A DNA stretch of 64,000 nt, taken from assembly GCA_013397845.1 (NCBI GenBank), contig VZTG01001029.1:770788-834787 (forward strand), in the 5' to 3' direction. Below the pieces are notes generated by a model. The model did no database searches, was not told where the DNA came from, and worked only from the letters and a program-made list of their open reading frames with translations. Shown in pieces: positions 1 to 18,800 of this stretch; position 1 is the stretch's first letter; the number at the start of each line of letters is the position of its first letter. The position numbers were made by a program, and so were the translations under genes. This DNA comes from Melanocharis versteri. Taxonomy: Eukaryota; Chordata; Aves; Passeriformes; Melanocharitidae.

Positions 1-934
1 GAGATCACAACAGTCTCTGATTGTGCAGAAGCGACACACTGCTTGCAACAGAATGATATGTTCAGAGTATCTCATGGGCTGAAATTCTGTCTGAAGATCT
101 TGTATCTTCACTCCTGATGCAGGTGTTGACCAGTAGCTTTGATCATAAGATTGCATTTGGGTTTCTTGCTTCAAGTGTTTTCTCCTGTCAGGTTTGTGTC
201 TTCATATAATGTTAGTTGTCTGTGTCCTTGTGAAGAAAGGTCACCTTCTGTGTATCCTACCAATAATTCTGGAATTCTAGAAAGAAATTTAGGAGAAGAA
301 AGAGGTTATTAGGAAAAGAATAATTAAAAAGCTTAGTATCAACATTAGTGACCTAATTTAAACTGGATTTGGTGGCATTTTCAGTCATTTAGGTGCAAAA
401 GAAAATCACATTGAGAGACCCTGAAATCCCCTGTTTGAGAGATATCCATCTGAACCATGATATATTGAAGAGATTACTCTAAACAACCTTCTGTTGGGCC
501 TCTCTGGGCATGGGAGCAAGAATAATCTGCTCAGCTCAGACCTTCAATTTGTGTCTGACTTTGCTCTCCAAACCAAGCAGGAGACAGTGCCAAGTTCACT
601 CCCTCCTGAAGGTAAATTGCCATGTTCCTCTACAGCCTTTTCTGTCAATGTCACACTTCAGTCAACCCACAAAGTTACTGCTATTAAAACAAAGCAAACT
701 TTTGAAAGTGTTTCTTTGTATTTATATGGCAAGAACAGACTAAGTTTGCTGTAAATCAAAAATTATCTGACAATTCCAAAGTAGCCTATTGCTCTGGTAT
801 GAAGCAAAACAAAGAAATTCAAAGCAAATTCAAAACAAAGAAATTAAAAATTACAATATACACAACAACAAAAAAACCTCCCAAAACATAAAATTTAGTA
901 AAGTTCTGGATTAAAACAAGAGCACTGAACCTAA
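1..934. other. Distal 3' UTR or downstream flank, nothing specific seen
   Basis: This is unremarkable AT-rich sequence downstream of the predicted TCF12 poly(A) signals. Open frames of 86 and 77 codons near 494-754 overlap in different frames and resemble nothing I know. It may belong to a longer 3' UTR. Confidence 0.4.
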
Positions 935-1675
935 TTTTTTATTCTGTTTGAAAGTGGCAATGGCTCTACTGGAATACTCAATTTTTATTTTTTTTTTTAA
1001 ATCAAGGTTTCCCAACTATTTAGAAAACCAACCAACAACATGAGTAAACCCAAAAGACTGATATTCCTGTAGGGTCTCCCCATCAGTGTGTTTAAATGAG
1101 ATGTTACATACTGGGCTACCTTGCAAAGCTAAAACATTACTTCTAAATCTTAACTATCTTCACCAATACAGATTGTGACTTCAGACACTTCCCAGTCTCT
1201 TGGGCAAATGAGAGGAGTTAGAATGACTGGCCTTGAGCCAGAGAGCAAATCTCCCTGGGATGAGGAGTCCGTGAAACTCTGTATCAGCACTGGGAAACAA
1301 TACGTGGATTTTTAAATGAACTAGTGTGATATTTAGACCATTTAAAGATGTATAATTCATCTCTATTAAGCCTAGCTTATCTAGCAAGCTGTTCACTGTT
1401 CCTCTGATGTCATGCCAAGAAGGCCACCTGAGCCAAGAGATGTAGCCATGGGCAACAACGCATGAAAATAAAAAGACTTTGATGACAATTACTTGGGGTT
1501 TTTTTATAAACCCAAACAAATCTGCAGCCTTCTGCTTCTGCTCAGAGATGTGACAGCACAGAGAAGTTTGGTGCTGCAGGCAGCTCAGGAACTAAACCCC
1601 TCCATATCCAGTGCCTCCCCCAGCTCAGCCGACACCGAGCAGCAGGAGCCACGCCCTGACGTACCTGGCTGGTGC
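935..1675 (-). other. TCF12: TCF12 3' untranslated region (shortest predicted extent)
   Basis: This is the sequence immediately after the stop codon on the minus strand. The first AATAAA hexamers met are at 984-989 and 938-943, giving a 3' UTR of roughly 700-750 nt. Mammalian TCF12 mRNAs can have longer 3' UTRs, so the true end may lie below 935. No coding potential is recognised; the 112-codon minus-strand open frame here (1181-1519) has no family resemblance. Confidence 0.6.
938..989 (-). terminator. TCF12: Two candidate poly(A) signals (AATAAA) for TCF12
   Basis: AATAAA on the minus strand lies at 984-989, inside an A-rich run, and at 938-943. They are the only canonical hexamers seen between the stop codon and the window edge. 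The second has T-rich sequence further downstream on the minus strand, though no clear GU-rich element. Actual use is inferred. Confidence 0.45.
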
Positions 1676-1818
1676 TCACATATGACCCATAGGGTTGGTA
1701 GTTTCACTCAGGCCAGGGTGGCTTCCTGGGTGTGGTGTTGGTGGCTCTGCCGATACGGCAGAAACTTTTTCTTCTTCCCTTCTCTTAAGGCAGGCTGCTT
1801 TAGGGTTTAGGTTTCGTT
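1676..1818 (-). CDS. TCF12: TCF12 terminal coding exon: end of helix 2 and C-terminal tail
   Basis: The last coding exon has 143 nt including TGA (1676-1678), enters in phase 1 and has acceptor TCTGTTACAG. It encodes (E)RNLNPKAACLKRREEEKVSA, then VSAEPPTPHPGSHPGLSETT and NPMGHM. The ERNLNPKAACLKRREEEKVS stretch is the conserved domain C-terminal to the E-protein bHLH. The NPMGHM end is that of TCF12, whereas TCF4 ends NHMGQM. The middle of the tail (PPTPHPGSHPG) differs slightly from the human PPTTLPGTHPG. Confidence 0.98.
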
Positions 1819-6441
<4,623 letters not shown>

Positions 6442-6613
6442 CTTGTTCTGCCTCTGGATGAGACCTTGATATCCTTCTGGGAGGACTCATCATCTGATTT
6501 CATGTCATCTGATGAGGGGGGTTCATGGATATTTTCATCCTTCTCCTTATGTTCAGACTTGATTTCTGTTGGACCTATAGCCACAGACTGGCTCTGTAAG
6601 CCACCCGACAGTG
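6442..6613 (-). CDS. TCF12: TCF12 exon: acidic, phospho-acceptor-rich linker before bHLH
   Basis: The 172-nt exon runs in phase 1 to phase 2, with acceptor TTGCTTGCAG and donor ACAAG|GTGGGT. It encodes (A)LSGGLQSQSVAIGPTEIKSE, then HKEKDENIHEPPSSDDMKSD and DESSQKDIKVSSRGRT. The SSDDMKSDDESSQKDIK block is diagnostic of TCF12; TCF4 has a different acidic block here. It contains several S-D/E sites resembling casein kinase 2 targets (inference). The start gives Tyr-Arg-Ala-Leu-Ser-Gly-Gly across the junction, slightly longer than the human YRGGLQ form I recall. Confidence 0.96.
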
Positions 6614-7426
6614 CTGCAAGCAACCAGAGAGCAGGGTGAGTGTCACAGCACTGAAACATTGCACAGAACCTCAAGCAGATCACGGCAGTGAGGGGCCAGA
6701 GCCGAGCACGAGTCTGGGGAGACAACAGGAAGAACTAACAGAAACAAGAAATCCTGGTAACACTGCTGTACTTAGACATGTGTCACAGGTTATAACGCGA
6801 TCACAGCTCACAGAGCAGCTTGACTGGTAACAGCTTAGTCTGAGGAAAACACTGTTTAAGACAAAAGGACATTGAGTGATGCAAGGAAATTTGCACCTGA
6901 TGTCTGGGCTGCAAATTTAAGGGCAGAGCTGCACTGACATCGAGGCTTGGGTTTAGGCTGCATGTGCAACACGCCCTAAATGGCGCTGGCACGCTAATAA
7001 AGGAGCTGACTTCTGTTTTCTACAGTTTACTTCTTTAGCTACAAATGGAAGGAACTGTAAACACTGGTGTGGAATGACCTCCTTCCATCAGCTGGGCTGA
7101 ACTCTGGTCTCAGCCCACTCCACAGCCCTCCTGGCCGACTGGGAAACGGCTGCAGCTCTGCAGGTGGATCATGGCCCCTCAAGCTGGAGGGACGTGGCTG
7201 TAATGCAGCCTTCTCTTGAAACTATACTGGGATAATTGAGGGATGCCCTCAAAACTGTTGCAGGAGTCCCTAACAGTGGTGGTATATAGGATCTGTTATT
7301 AAGTTTTATTTTTCAACATTATCTATGCCCCCACCCCTTGCACTGATGCCATTTTACCAAGATCTACAGCCTTACTAGCTCTGAACTACTGCAGACCCAG
7401 TCCAGCATTTAATCCTGGAAAGTTAC
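6614..7426 (-). other. TCF12: TCF12 intron
   Basis: An 813-nt intron. The segment 6900-7020 contains a LINE/LTR-like AATAAAGG hexamer context on the plus strand, but I cannot assign it to a repeat family. Nothing else is recognised. Confidence 0.9.
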
Positions 7427-7541
7427 CTCTGTAGCTGTCTTGTGTTTTATGATTTAGTTCTGTGCTCTGAGCAGAAACTGTACTGGGAAGAACTGAATGG
7501 TTGCTGTTGAGGCTGACACCTTCTTCCCGGTGAGTCCCAAC
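7427..7541 (-). CDS. TCF12: TCF12 exon: Ser/Thr-rich linker
   Basis: The 115-nt exon runs in phase 0 to phase 1, with acceptor TGCTTTAG and donor AGAG|GTAACT. It encodes VGTHREEGVSLNSNHSVLPS, then TVSAQSTELNHKTQDSYR. The VGTHRE start and the NHKTQ-YR end match human TCF12. The exon is too short to stand out as an open reading frame; it was recognised by homology and by exact splice phasing. Confidence 0.95.
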
Positions 7542-9329
7542 CTAAAGCAAGGCAAAGCAAAGATTTCTATTAAAGATGTGATTCAAAGAAATAGTCCAAA
7601 AATAGAAGTTTAAAACACTGGAAGTATTTGCTGGATTAGAGACCTGAGTTAAAATTCTTGCTGCGTAAGTTAAAGATTTAGTTGATAGATGCTGTTACAC
7701 TGAAACACCTGATTACACCTTACTGGACTGGGCTGTGTCTCAAGCAGTGACCAACCCTGTTTGGAATAAAATAATCCAGGTATCTAAGTATTCTTGCCAC
7801 CCATTTTCTGATCTGTTCCTTTATAATACATCATGATTAAATTTCTGAGCAGCAAGCATTGCGATGAAGAGTCTTGAAAAATTCTAATTTTGCATAAACT
7901 TGAATTAATGATACTTATGTGAGACAGCTATGAATGTGCATACCTAACTTGAAGAGGTAATTTGTTGAAAAACTGCTGCTCAATACAGAACACTGTCATC
8001 AGCTTCTATTAAAAAAATGTTTGTTTGAGAAAAAAGATACACTACCTGTATTTAAATAATTTGGAACATAGACCATTTAAAACTTTTGATTTCTAAAGAC
8101 ACAAAAGTCCTCAAATATTTGTAATATAACCAACATAATACAATTAAACAGTTAAAAAATGAACAAAGACAAGGGATTCTACTATTATTTGTATAGTTAC
8201 AAAAACTGGCTACAGATGAAGCTTTTTATTGGAACAGTAGCAAACATGTCAACTAGAAGATTAAGCCTTTAATTAAATAGGTTTATTGCCTGGAGTTACA
8301 CATGAGAACCACTGTTTTTCAATAAATCCTTCAATCCTAGTAAACTGCTGAGCTTTGAATCCCTCTTGAGTAATTAATGCAGCTTTTACCTTTCATGTCT
8401 TAGTATGGGTTTTACCCAGAGAGAGATAAATACCCTTATGCAAGTTTATCCTTTGTTTAATATACACTTGTTCCTGTAAGCTAATGCACAGGAACAAAAA
8501 AAGAAAGGGGGAACCCCCCCTCCCCGACAACCCACAACTAATATCAGGTCATTCCGGGCTGCTATTTGTATCCATTGTTCTGCAGAAAATCTCCTCCTGT
8601 ATACTGTGGAATATCTGTTGCTATTTCAAGTGTATTTTATCTTCCTCTGTGTGTAAGAGGCTTTGTGAGAAGTTCTACTCTGCATACAGTCGGCCCAGCT
8701 CCTGCAAGAGTCATGAACTCGCTGGGAGGAAGGAGCTGAGCCTGGGTCTTTCAGTCTGAGACAAAACTCTTTACAACTGGAACATGAAGCTCATTCTCAC
8801 TCTGAACTTTTCAAAACTGAGTCTTTCCCTAATTTTGCCTTGCAGGTTGTGTGTTTTATTTTCTTCTTCTGGTCATGCTTAGTCCTAACACTTGAGGGTG
8901 CTTTTATTCAAGCTACAGACTATTAATTGCTTCAGGGCCAGGTTTGTTCTGAAATCTACTTCTTAAAAAAGGCAAAAATTTCTTAAGGCTGTGTACAAAC
9001 ATAGCAGCTGCCAGAACCCTGGCAACTTTCAAATCTAGAGCTAATCTAAAGGCAATAGATTAGCAAATCACTTCTGATAAAGGCAGAAAATAGATCAGAA
9101 ATAAAAACTGAATTCAAGTCCATGTTCTACTCTTTTGAAACCAAGATGTACAAATTAAAAGCATACAATTGGGATTAACAGGATTTACACAGAAATCTTA
9201 AGAGCTAAAATGTAACAAAACTGACCATAACACTGATTTTTATCTCTGATCTACCATATACCAGAAAATCCAAACTGGGAAACAAAAAATCCCAAACAAA
9301 ATGACCTGCTGAAAGTCACCGGATCTTCA

Positions 9330-10080
9330 TGCGGAGACCAACGGCTCTGTTTGCGACAGTAACAACTGATCGGTGGCTACTTCAAGCTACCAAAGTTTCA
9401 AGTATCTTAAACACTGAGTTCCGAATATTTAGTTTGCTCTCCTTTCCCTGGACTCGAACTGCACAGAGAAAGGGCTCTCCCCATCTGCATTTCAATGGAG
9501 CACAACCTCGGGCTTCCTTTAAGTCTCCTGAAAGGCGTCCGGGGCCATCAGCTCCGCGGCGCTCGGAACAAACGAGCTCTCGACATGTTTTATCGCTATT
9601 ATTTATAAGCGATTCCCAGTCAGGCGCCTTCCTAGCGCCAAGGGCCAGCTCCGGGGGCAGCGAGCTGCCGGCGGCTCCCGCGGTGCCCCGGTGCGGGCGC
9701 GGGGATCGCGGCGCTGCCGCGGCTCCGCGCCTTCTCCATTTCCATACAGCTGCCCGGGCAGCGCGGCCGTGACGCGGCCCCGGAGCGCCGGTCCTCGGCA
9801 CCCGCGGCAGCTCATCTCGAGAGCAAACACACTCTGAGTTCATTCATTCTCTCCGGCGCTAATCCAGCCTTGTTTCCATTGTCCCTCCTCCCAGGCAAAG
9901 CCCGAAGCTCCCCAGCCACACAAAATGGGAGACGAACGGAAGGCCGGGCTCTGCCACACGGCAGCCGGGCAGAGCGCGCACTGTGCGGGGAGAACACTGC
10001 GGTGAGGGGCGACCAGCGCGGACACCGCGCTGGGGATCCGCTGTGAGCGGTGACCAGCGCAGGCACCGCGCTCAGTACCA
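9330..10080. promoter_or_regulatory. Intragenic CpG-island-like block
   Basis: About 750 bp of GC-rich sequence with dense CpG (for example CCGCGGCGCTCGG near 9553 and CGCGGGGATCGCGGCGCTGC near 9697) stands out against AT-rich intron. It lies upstream, in the TCF12 sense direction, of the exons for the acidic linker, bHLH and C-terminus. A promoter here could therefore yield a short, bHLH-containing TCF12 product or an antisense RNA. Open frames of 114-153 codons cross it on both strands, but that is expected from high GC and none resembles a known protein. Promoter activity is inference. Confidence 0.5.
10011..10072. repeat. Imperfect 41-bp-period duplication in CpG island
   Basis: A 21-bp GC-rich segment beginning GACCAGCGC at 10011-10031 recurs at 10052-10072 with two mismatches. 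This is a local tandem duplication at the edge of the CpG island. Confidence 0.7.
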
Positions 10081-13000
10081 AAGCGTTCACATCACTGCCC
10101 TTTGCCTGCTTCCTCCACACAACGCCAGCCCAACACAGGTCTGGCATCCACTGCAATCAGAAAAAACTTACTCCTCAGTAATCCCAGTTTGAGAAAAACA
10201 CTAGTCCTGTTACAAGACTGTACATTGTTGTAATTTACCAGGAGAACTGTATTCATTTTTTTGCATTTCAAGAAAGACTCGTACATAGGACAATCTGCAG
10301 CCCCACTGACACTTGCAAATTAAAAAAGAAATCCCAAGCCTGAGTGCAGAACGTATTTCGGTTGATTTAAGTGGTAACATTTGGGATCTGAAACCAGGAA
10401 ACCAGTTAAGTATTTTTGGTAACTAAATAAAAACTAGACAAATCATGGGCAGTGATGACACACAACTGCATGCAGGAGAACCGAGAGTGACACGTGGGGA
10501 AAGGACATCTCTGTCCTGTTAATATTGGTTCTGCATCTCACACTTTAGTTTGATTATTCATTTTGAGCACTTAGCAATGAAAGCTTTTGAGAACTGGAAA
10601 ATAAAAATATCACTCTTGGTCTGAGTCTTTGAACCTTTCAAGCCCTACTAGCTGGTCAGTTTGGCTGTGGTCATTAACACCATTTTAGCCAAGGTGTGCA
10701 TAATTAAGACAATGAAAAGGGCTTTTTAATCAAGATTTTTACACTTCAGACAGCTCAGAGTTGTTCAGTGGGAACAAAATCTCTGCAGGGAAATAGCAGG
10801 TCTGGAAGGGTTTGAGCAAGAGCAGAGGCTGGTGTTGGCAAAGCTGCTTAACTGCCCTTTCGTGCTTCTACGCTGGAGCAGGCACAGGGCACAAAGAGGG
10901 AGATCACCAATTTTCTTAGATTCCTGTTATACCTGAAAAAACCCTCTGACTTAAGGATTGAGTTTCATCCTTAACTGAGTTTCCAGGCCTTTTATTTATT
11001 TATTTTTAATCAGTTCAGGCTGTTCTTTTTCCATTGTATTACAATGACAAATAAAAAGCAGCTTGAATAAGAACAAAAAGTATTACTTCTTACTTTTCAA
11101 TAATACATGAAATAAAATACAAATCAACTTCAAAGGCCAGTTAGCAAATATTTGATGAGTTTGAGATATTAAAAATCTATTTGAATAAGTCTAATGGCCA
11201 GCACAGCTAAAAAGAAAACAAGACCATTCAGAGCAAGCAGGAAATGAAGTCAACTAGAGTTGTAAAATAAATCTGGCTCAAAAATTAAGCAAATGTTAAA
11301 ATAAAACCATGCCTGGTTACACTAATTACATAAAAAGGAGTTAAATTACTCATTTCCTAGCTCCTTCTGCCAAGATCATCATCTTCAAGGGAAATTAAAT
11401 TTATTTTTTTCCTATTTTTTTTAGAGAGCAAAAATGTTTTGTGTAAAGATCCTACCCTCCTTCAACAAGGAAGTTTCATTTAGTGCTGAATTCCAATGAA
11501 CATTTCTTGACCCTATGTCAAATAAAACATCAAAAATAGGTAATCACTCTTATCAATGTTGACATTTCTCACTATGTTAGCCCAATACTCATTATTTTCT
11601 TAAAATTTACTGGATGTCACCTCAAGTAAAGCAGTATTTAAATCCGGAATGAAGGCTGGATCTTACAGTTCAGGTCGTGTGTCAAATTCTCTGCCCTCCT
11701 ACTTACTATATTTTAAAAGAATGCCAACCTAATAGTAAATAAGAGTTTGAAATTAATTGGTTATTGAGGAAGAATTACCCCTTTTACTTGGGGGGCACCA
11801 CTGCAATGCAGTCATCACTAATAAAGCACTCAGTCTGCACCACTGCCAGATGTGCCAGCCCCTGCTCTGTACCTATTCCGGGACTCCATCCGAGCCACAA
11901 CGAGTTCCTGCAATTGCAAATGATGTCAAAGGGCGCTCTTTGGGGACTGGGCAAGGCCACAACAGGATGCCTTCTGTTGGAGCCAATTATTCTGATGTAA
12001 CAAAATTAAGATTAATCCAAGAAATTCTTTAGCTGACTCACTTTTCAAGCCAAAACTTATCTGCAAGCTTGTTTCACCCAGAGAGGATGAAATGTACAGG
12101 CAAATTTTTTTGTTGGTTTTCTTAATCTAAGTTTATTTCTAACTGACAACAAGCATCTGTCAGTCAAATAATGAGATGATGAATTAGGTCTGTATTACAT
12201 TTAAGTTACACAACTACATTAAACTAGAGAAGATCAAGGAACTTCTGTCCATTTTGGAGAGTCATTTTCCACTGTCCCCTATTTTAATAAAAACTGAGTT
12301 GATAAAGTATTTATCATAGCTTATTTAAAAGAGAAACTGAGATTTTTACGTACATTTTGGCACTACCTGTATTTATTTGACTGTGTCTGGCTTAGCAGTA
12401 TCAGAAGGTTTCTCAAGTCACAAAGAACAAATTTGTCACTGCAGTTTCAGTCACACACTTTAGGCCACATCAAGACCAGAGGAAAAAAAAGTTTTCTTTT
12501 GTGTGACTAAATTTCAGTCTACCCCAGAACATGGTAGAACTTTAACAACATTCTTTAAATATTAAATCTCAGTAGGTACTATGAAAAAATTCAAAAGTAC
12601 TTATGCATCACTTCTTTCATTACTAAAAGTAACTGTGAACTTGTATAGAAAGCTGAAGTTGGATCTGCATTTGGAAAGTAACCCCTCCCCAAAGCCCCCA
12701 AACACACGCAGCTTATAGAAAGCAAGCAGTTCTTTTTGATGTTTACTGCAGTGGTCCTGAAATTAATATAAATGGATGTGTGACGTGCGAATGGGAGAGC
12801 CTGGAACTAATTCTGTTTTATAGAATACAAACCCTTCAGCAATTGGGGTACCTAATTATTTTGATGATAGGTGAAATTTTGCCTTGATCACACAGTACCC
12901 AGCTGTGAATCTGTTTTATAACAGAAAATTTCACAGCATGTAACTGGTCTTTAAAATTACGCTGTAAACATGCAAACACATGGCACCACTAAAACAAGCA

Positions 13001-13861
13001 TGTTTTTAAAAGCTCTTTTTCCTTTAAGCATTTTTGAGAAGGGAGGAATGAAAAGGAAGAAAAAGGGAAGTGAGCAATGCTACAAATAGATTCGTTTACT
13101 GTGTAATGCTTTTAGCATATTTCTGATCTATAAAAAGCTCGACTACATTTTTTCAGAACAGTTCACATTTTTAAAGAAACTAAAAGAGATGGATTGAATT
13201 ATTTCACCCTTCTTGGGGATTAATCTGAAAGTTGTTTCCTTTTCATTGTTACTTACACTACAGCTGTGCTCAAACTCCTTTTCGTTTAGAAAAAAAGTTT
13301 AAATTTTGAGCCTGTGCACACTATGGTTCCACATTCCAACAGCTTCCTCCCAAGTCCTCTGCCAGCATCTGCTATTGAAGACTAGTTCCAATTTACAATA
13401 AACAGCTTTTCCAGACCAGAACACTTGAAATTCAGTCCTTCTTGACTGCTTTTCCCATTCAATCTCCCTATTCACCATTTCAAGGAGAAAACGGTTCTGC
13501 CAATTATTACACATCTGGAAAAAATGCATGTATAAGCTGAAACGCTCTCAGCAGAAAGTTTCAGCTTTCTGCACATGGTCACAGCAGGATTTTATGGGCC
13601 ACTGACCAGGCCAAAGTCTAAGTTTTCCCATCTTTTTCCTCCCCCTCATTTTTGCCCACCCCCACTCCAACATTCTAATTGGAAACCCATAGCAGGTGCA
13701 AGCTGTCTGCCATCTTTTCCTCCACAAGAATCTCAAGTGGTTTCTTCCTGATAAATATTAGTCTTACAGCCCAGTTCTACCTCAGTAGGCTCTACGACAG
13801 TTTCAATGCATCAGCTGTAGTTGCTTTGCATAAACATGCTCATGTTTTATACCATCATTAC

Positions 13862-14068
13862 CATGGATGCTTGTCTGTTGGCTGTTACAAGGCTGGACGC
13901 TCCATAGCTGGAGTTCAGGCTTCCGATCGGCCCGTTGTGGGATGGTCCCAATAAACTATGGATGTCTCCATGGCCAGCTGCCAGGCTGGTGGAAGGCCCC
14001 ACGGCGTGGTTCCGCAGCACATGGATGGCATCATCGAGCCTGTCCAAGCGATCCTCCATCCGGGACTG
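13862..14068 (-). CDS. TCF12: TCF12 exon: RMEDRLDRLDDAIHVL helix and Gly/Ser linker
   Basis: The 207-nt exon runs in phase 0 to 0, with donor ATG|GTAATG. It encodes QSRMEDRLDRLDDAIHVLRN, then HAVGPSTSLAAGHGDIHSLL, GPSHNGPIGSLNSSYGASSL and VTANRQASM. The charged amphipathic helix RMEDRLDRLDDAIHVLRNHA is near-invariant in E-proteins. The acceptor is a tandem CAGCAG, so the first Gln codon (14066-14068) may be included or lost; I chose the start that includes it, as in mammals. Confidence 0.97.
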
Positions 14069-15805
<1,737 letters not shown>

Positions 15806-15879
15806 CAAGGAGTGTAGAGAGTTTTCATAGCTGGGAGATGAGGGGGCTTGTCCTCCACTCCTCGACCACTGACTGGCAC
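15806..15879 (-). CDS. TCF12: TCF12 exon: linker after AD2
   Basis: The 74-nt exon runs in phase 1 to phase 0, with acceptor TTTTGACAG and donor TTG|GTAAGA. It encodes (G)ASQWSRSGGQAPSSPSYENS, then LHSL. It ends in phase 0 at LHSL. That allows direct joining either to the 24-codon cassette (14809-14880) or, if the cassette is skipped, to the QSRMEDRL exon, as in the two known mammalian isoforms. Confidence 0.97.
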
Positions 15880-18800
15880 CTGTCAAAATCGTCTAGGTTA
15901 GTGTGCAGATTTACACAGCAGAAGTGGGAAGCAGAGACTGTATTTCTCAACATAATTAAACCCAACATATTCTGCATAAAGGTAAGCTAACATATGGATA
16001 TTCAAAGGAGGACAAATTCCTTCATTCTGCCTTACTGAGGGATAATTTTCATATCCTGGCATCTGGAGGGTTAGATCATTGTCAGTGACAAAAGCAGTGA
16101 CATCTTCAAAGTACTTCAACATTAAAAAGTGGACTAAGAACACACACACTGTATTTGAAATACTTGCTTCTGCCTGTGTCACCATAAAAGACCTGCTGAA
16201 TTCTTCTTCAGATTCTGCTCAGCATATGTAGGTCTATCTTTAACAGTGTTAAAATACACAACAAAAATATTTAAAGAAATCAAACAGACACCAAGGTAAG
16301 GATAACTGGAGAACCATTTTTATGACACCTCTCTACAAAACAAGTAAACTTAAAACAGGATCTAAAAGCTTTATCTTGTCTAGTTGCACACTACATCATT
16401 TTAGATTACAATGCATTCCAAATTTAGAAGAGTAAAAATACCCCTAAGTCATTCCTATTTGCTATTTCAGACACACTTAAGATAAATCAGCAGCTGAAGA
16501 ATCATTGATTATGCAACAAATTGACAATTAAATTCATATTACCTATATACTGCAAATTCAAATACATAGCCATTCTAATCTGACATAAATATACCTAATT
16601 ATCATGTAAATTTTAAAAATAATTAGATGTGAAATGCAATAACTAATAAAGCAGTGCTTTTAACACAAAGCCTGAAGTAGTACAACATGCATTTTTCTCA
16701 CCAACTAATAATGCATCTTTTATAAAGATACTCCATGAAATTCTATGGCCATTAGAGACAGCTTCCTTTCAGCCATACAAATGTAATAATAAAGCAATTA
16801 CATTAATAAATTATGGACATACAATCCAAAGCAGCTCATTAAAGGAAGAGCCTGTGGGCTTGTTCTTTCAATAACAGCCAGAGCTGTACGTCTGGAAAAC
16901 TGGGAAAAGGTTTAATAACATTACAGTCCCTTTGTTCAGAGAGCTGCAAGTAGTTACCTTTTAAAGACAAGGTTTTATTTAACAAAAAGAGTACAGCTTG
17001 CATAGCTATTAAAATACCTAAATATTTCCTTTCTAATTAAAAAATAATAAAAATCTCCTATTTCATAAAAGTCCAGAGCTGCCATAATTGTGGTGGAATT
17101 CTCTTTTAAAATACAAAGAATTCAGTGAGTAAGTTTATAATTACCGATTTTCACTTCGCACAGCTACTCTGGGTCTGGACCTGTAGTCTCTGTCTGCATT
17201 ACTGTCATTCCTGAACTTGGGAATAATGTTTGGAGTCCCACTTATTTTTGCACAGCCGTTAACGAAACAACTATAGAGTATTTTGGTTCAGCATAATGTT
17301 CAAATGTTTCCCTGGTCAGAACTCCATTTTCAGAGACAGGGCTGTGGTCAGGAGCACTCCTGCTATCAGAACTCAGAGCACCACTCCCTGCAGCACAGCA
17401 TCAGCTCAGTACTGAGCAGGAAGGTGGGCAGGAAGGCAGCAAACACATTGAAAGCCTGTGCACCTCTTCTGACACGTTTGTTTGGTGGCTGTAACTGAAG
17501 AAGCTCCTATCTCTATAGCGTAAGCCCAGAACAAAAGTCTGACTGGGACATCTCACAAAGGAGACAAAATGAAAAGTGGGGAGGGAATAACCAACTCCTC
17601 CTGTCCAACGCCCAACCCAACTGCAACCTGCAGCTTCCAGTCACACCTCGGCACCGCCGGGGCTCTTTCCGAGCGGTGGCACTCTGCCTCCACGGCTGCA
17701 GGTTGCCAGATGGCACCGATTTCCTGCTTGCCTCATTCCACTCCCCCTCCTAGAAGTTTGTGCATGAAATCCACCAATTATGTTAAAAAGCATCCTGGCA
17801 CCACAAGCCCTGCAATTAACAACTGCAGCTTTTAGTGCAGCACCAACACAGCAGCATTAAAAAACAAATAAGCCAGGCAAGTGTTAGGATTTACAGGGGT
17901 CACCGACAGCAATCACTGCAGTATTGTTCTCACCCCGAGTCTCCCCAACACTAATCCTCTGGCTCCCCTTTCAAACACACACTCAGAGCTGCAGAGGGCT
18001 GGCTTTGCATCCTCAGAACCCACTGAACCTCCTGAATGCCTCTGATCCTGGCAGAAGGATTCTTAAAATACCAAGGCTCCCACCATTCAGATCCCTATAT
18101 AAACTTCACATGCATGTACACAATCATTAAAACTATGCAAGATGCTCAGCTCTGGGCATGCTAGAAATTAGAAATTAAATGAGGGCAGGGCAGGCGAGAC
18201 ACGCACTATTGTCTCATAATACTTGGGGGTTTTCATCAAGTTGTTCTCCAAGCTTTTACTTAACTGAATTAAAAAACATCATTAATCCTCATTCAGCAGC
18301 ACGAGAGCCAGAGTCAGTCATGAGCTTATGAACCCCAAGGTCTCATGACGTTGGTATCTGTCAATGCTCTCCCTGGTAAATGGAGTATTCCTACCTTAAT
18401 TCACAATTAAAGGATAGGCAAATTATGACTTAAGCAATTTGTAATACTACAAATGCTAACTAAACAAATACCTAACTGCAAAAGGGGAAAATGACAGTGA
18501 AGGCTAAAATGCTCCAAAATACATTATTTTAGTACACACAAAACATTTGGGTTATCTGCAATAACTTTTTGGGTCAAGATGGAAAATGGCTACCAGGAGT
18601 ATAAATAGCAATAAATGCAGTAGTAATTACTTCACATTGTGCTTCACCGTGTTCTTAGTGACTCATCTGGGAATAAAGATAAAAGTCCAGATTCATAAAT
18701 GAAGGTAATTAACTACTGGAGCAATTTACCAAAGGCTTGATAAATTCTGTATCACTGAAATTAAAGGGGGTGGGAGGGTATAAATGTGAAGCAGATGCTA

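Larger units (their letters stand above)
7542..13861 (-). other. TCF12: TCF12 6.3-kb intron containing a CpG island
   Basis: This intron separates the RMEDRLDRL helix exon from the Ser/Thr linker exon. It is mostly AT-rich and featureless, apart from a poly-C run near 8515 and the strong CpG-island-like block at about 9330-10080, which is annotated separately. Confidence 0.9.

Noticed and set aside
6900..7020. Plus-strand CTAATAAAGGAGCTGAC context, considered as the end of an avian retroviral-type LTR
   Set aside because: Only a poly(A)-signal-like hexamer supports it; no paired terminus or duplication was found.
9329..10192. Open frames of 69-153 codons on both strands in the 9.3-10.1 kb block
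   Set aside because: They are expected from high GC content, and no known domain or codon-phase bias is visible. Kept only as a CpG island.
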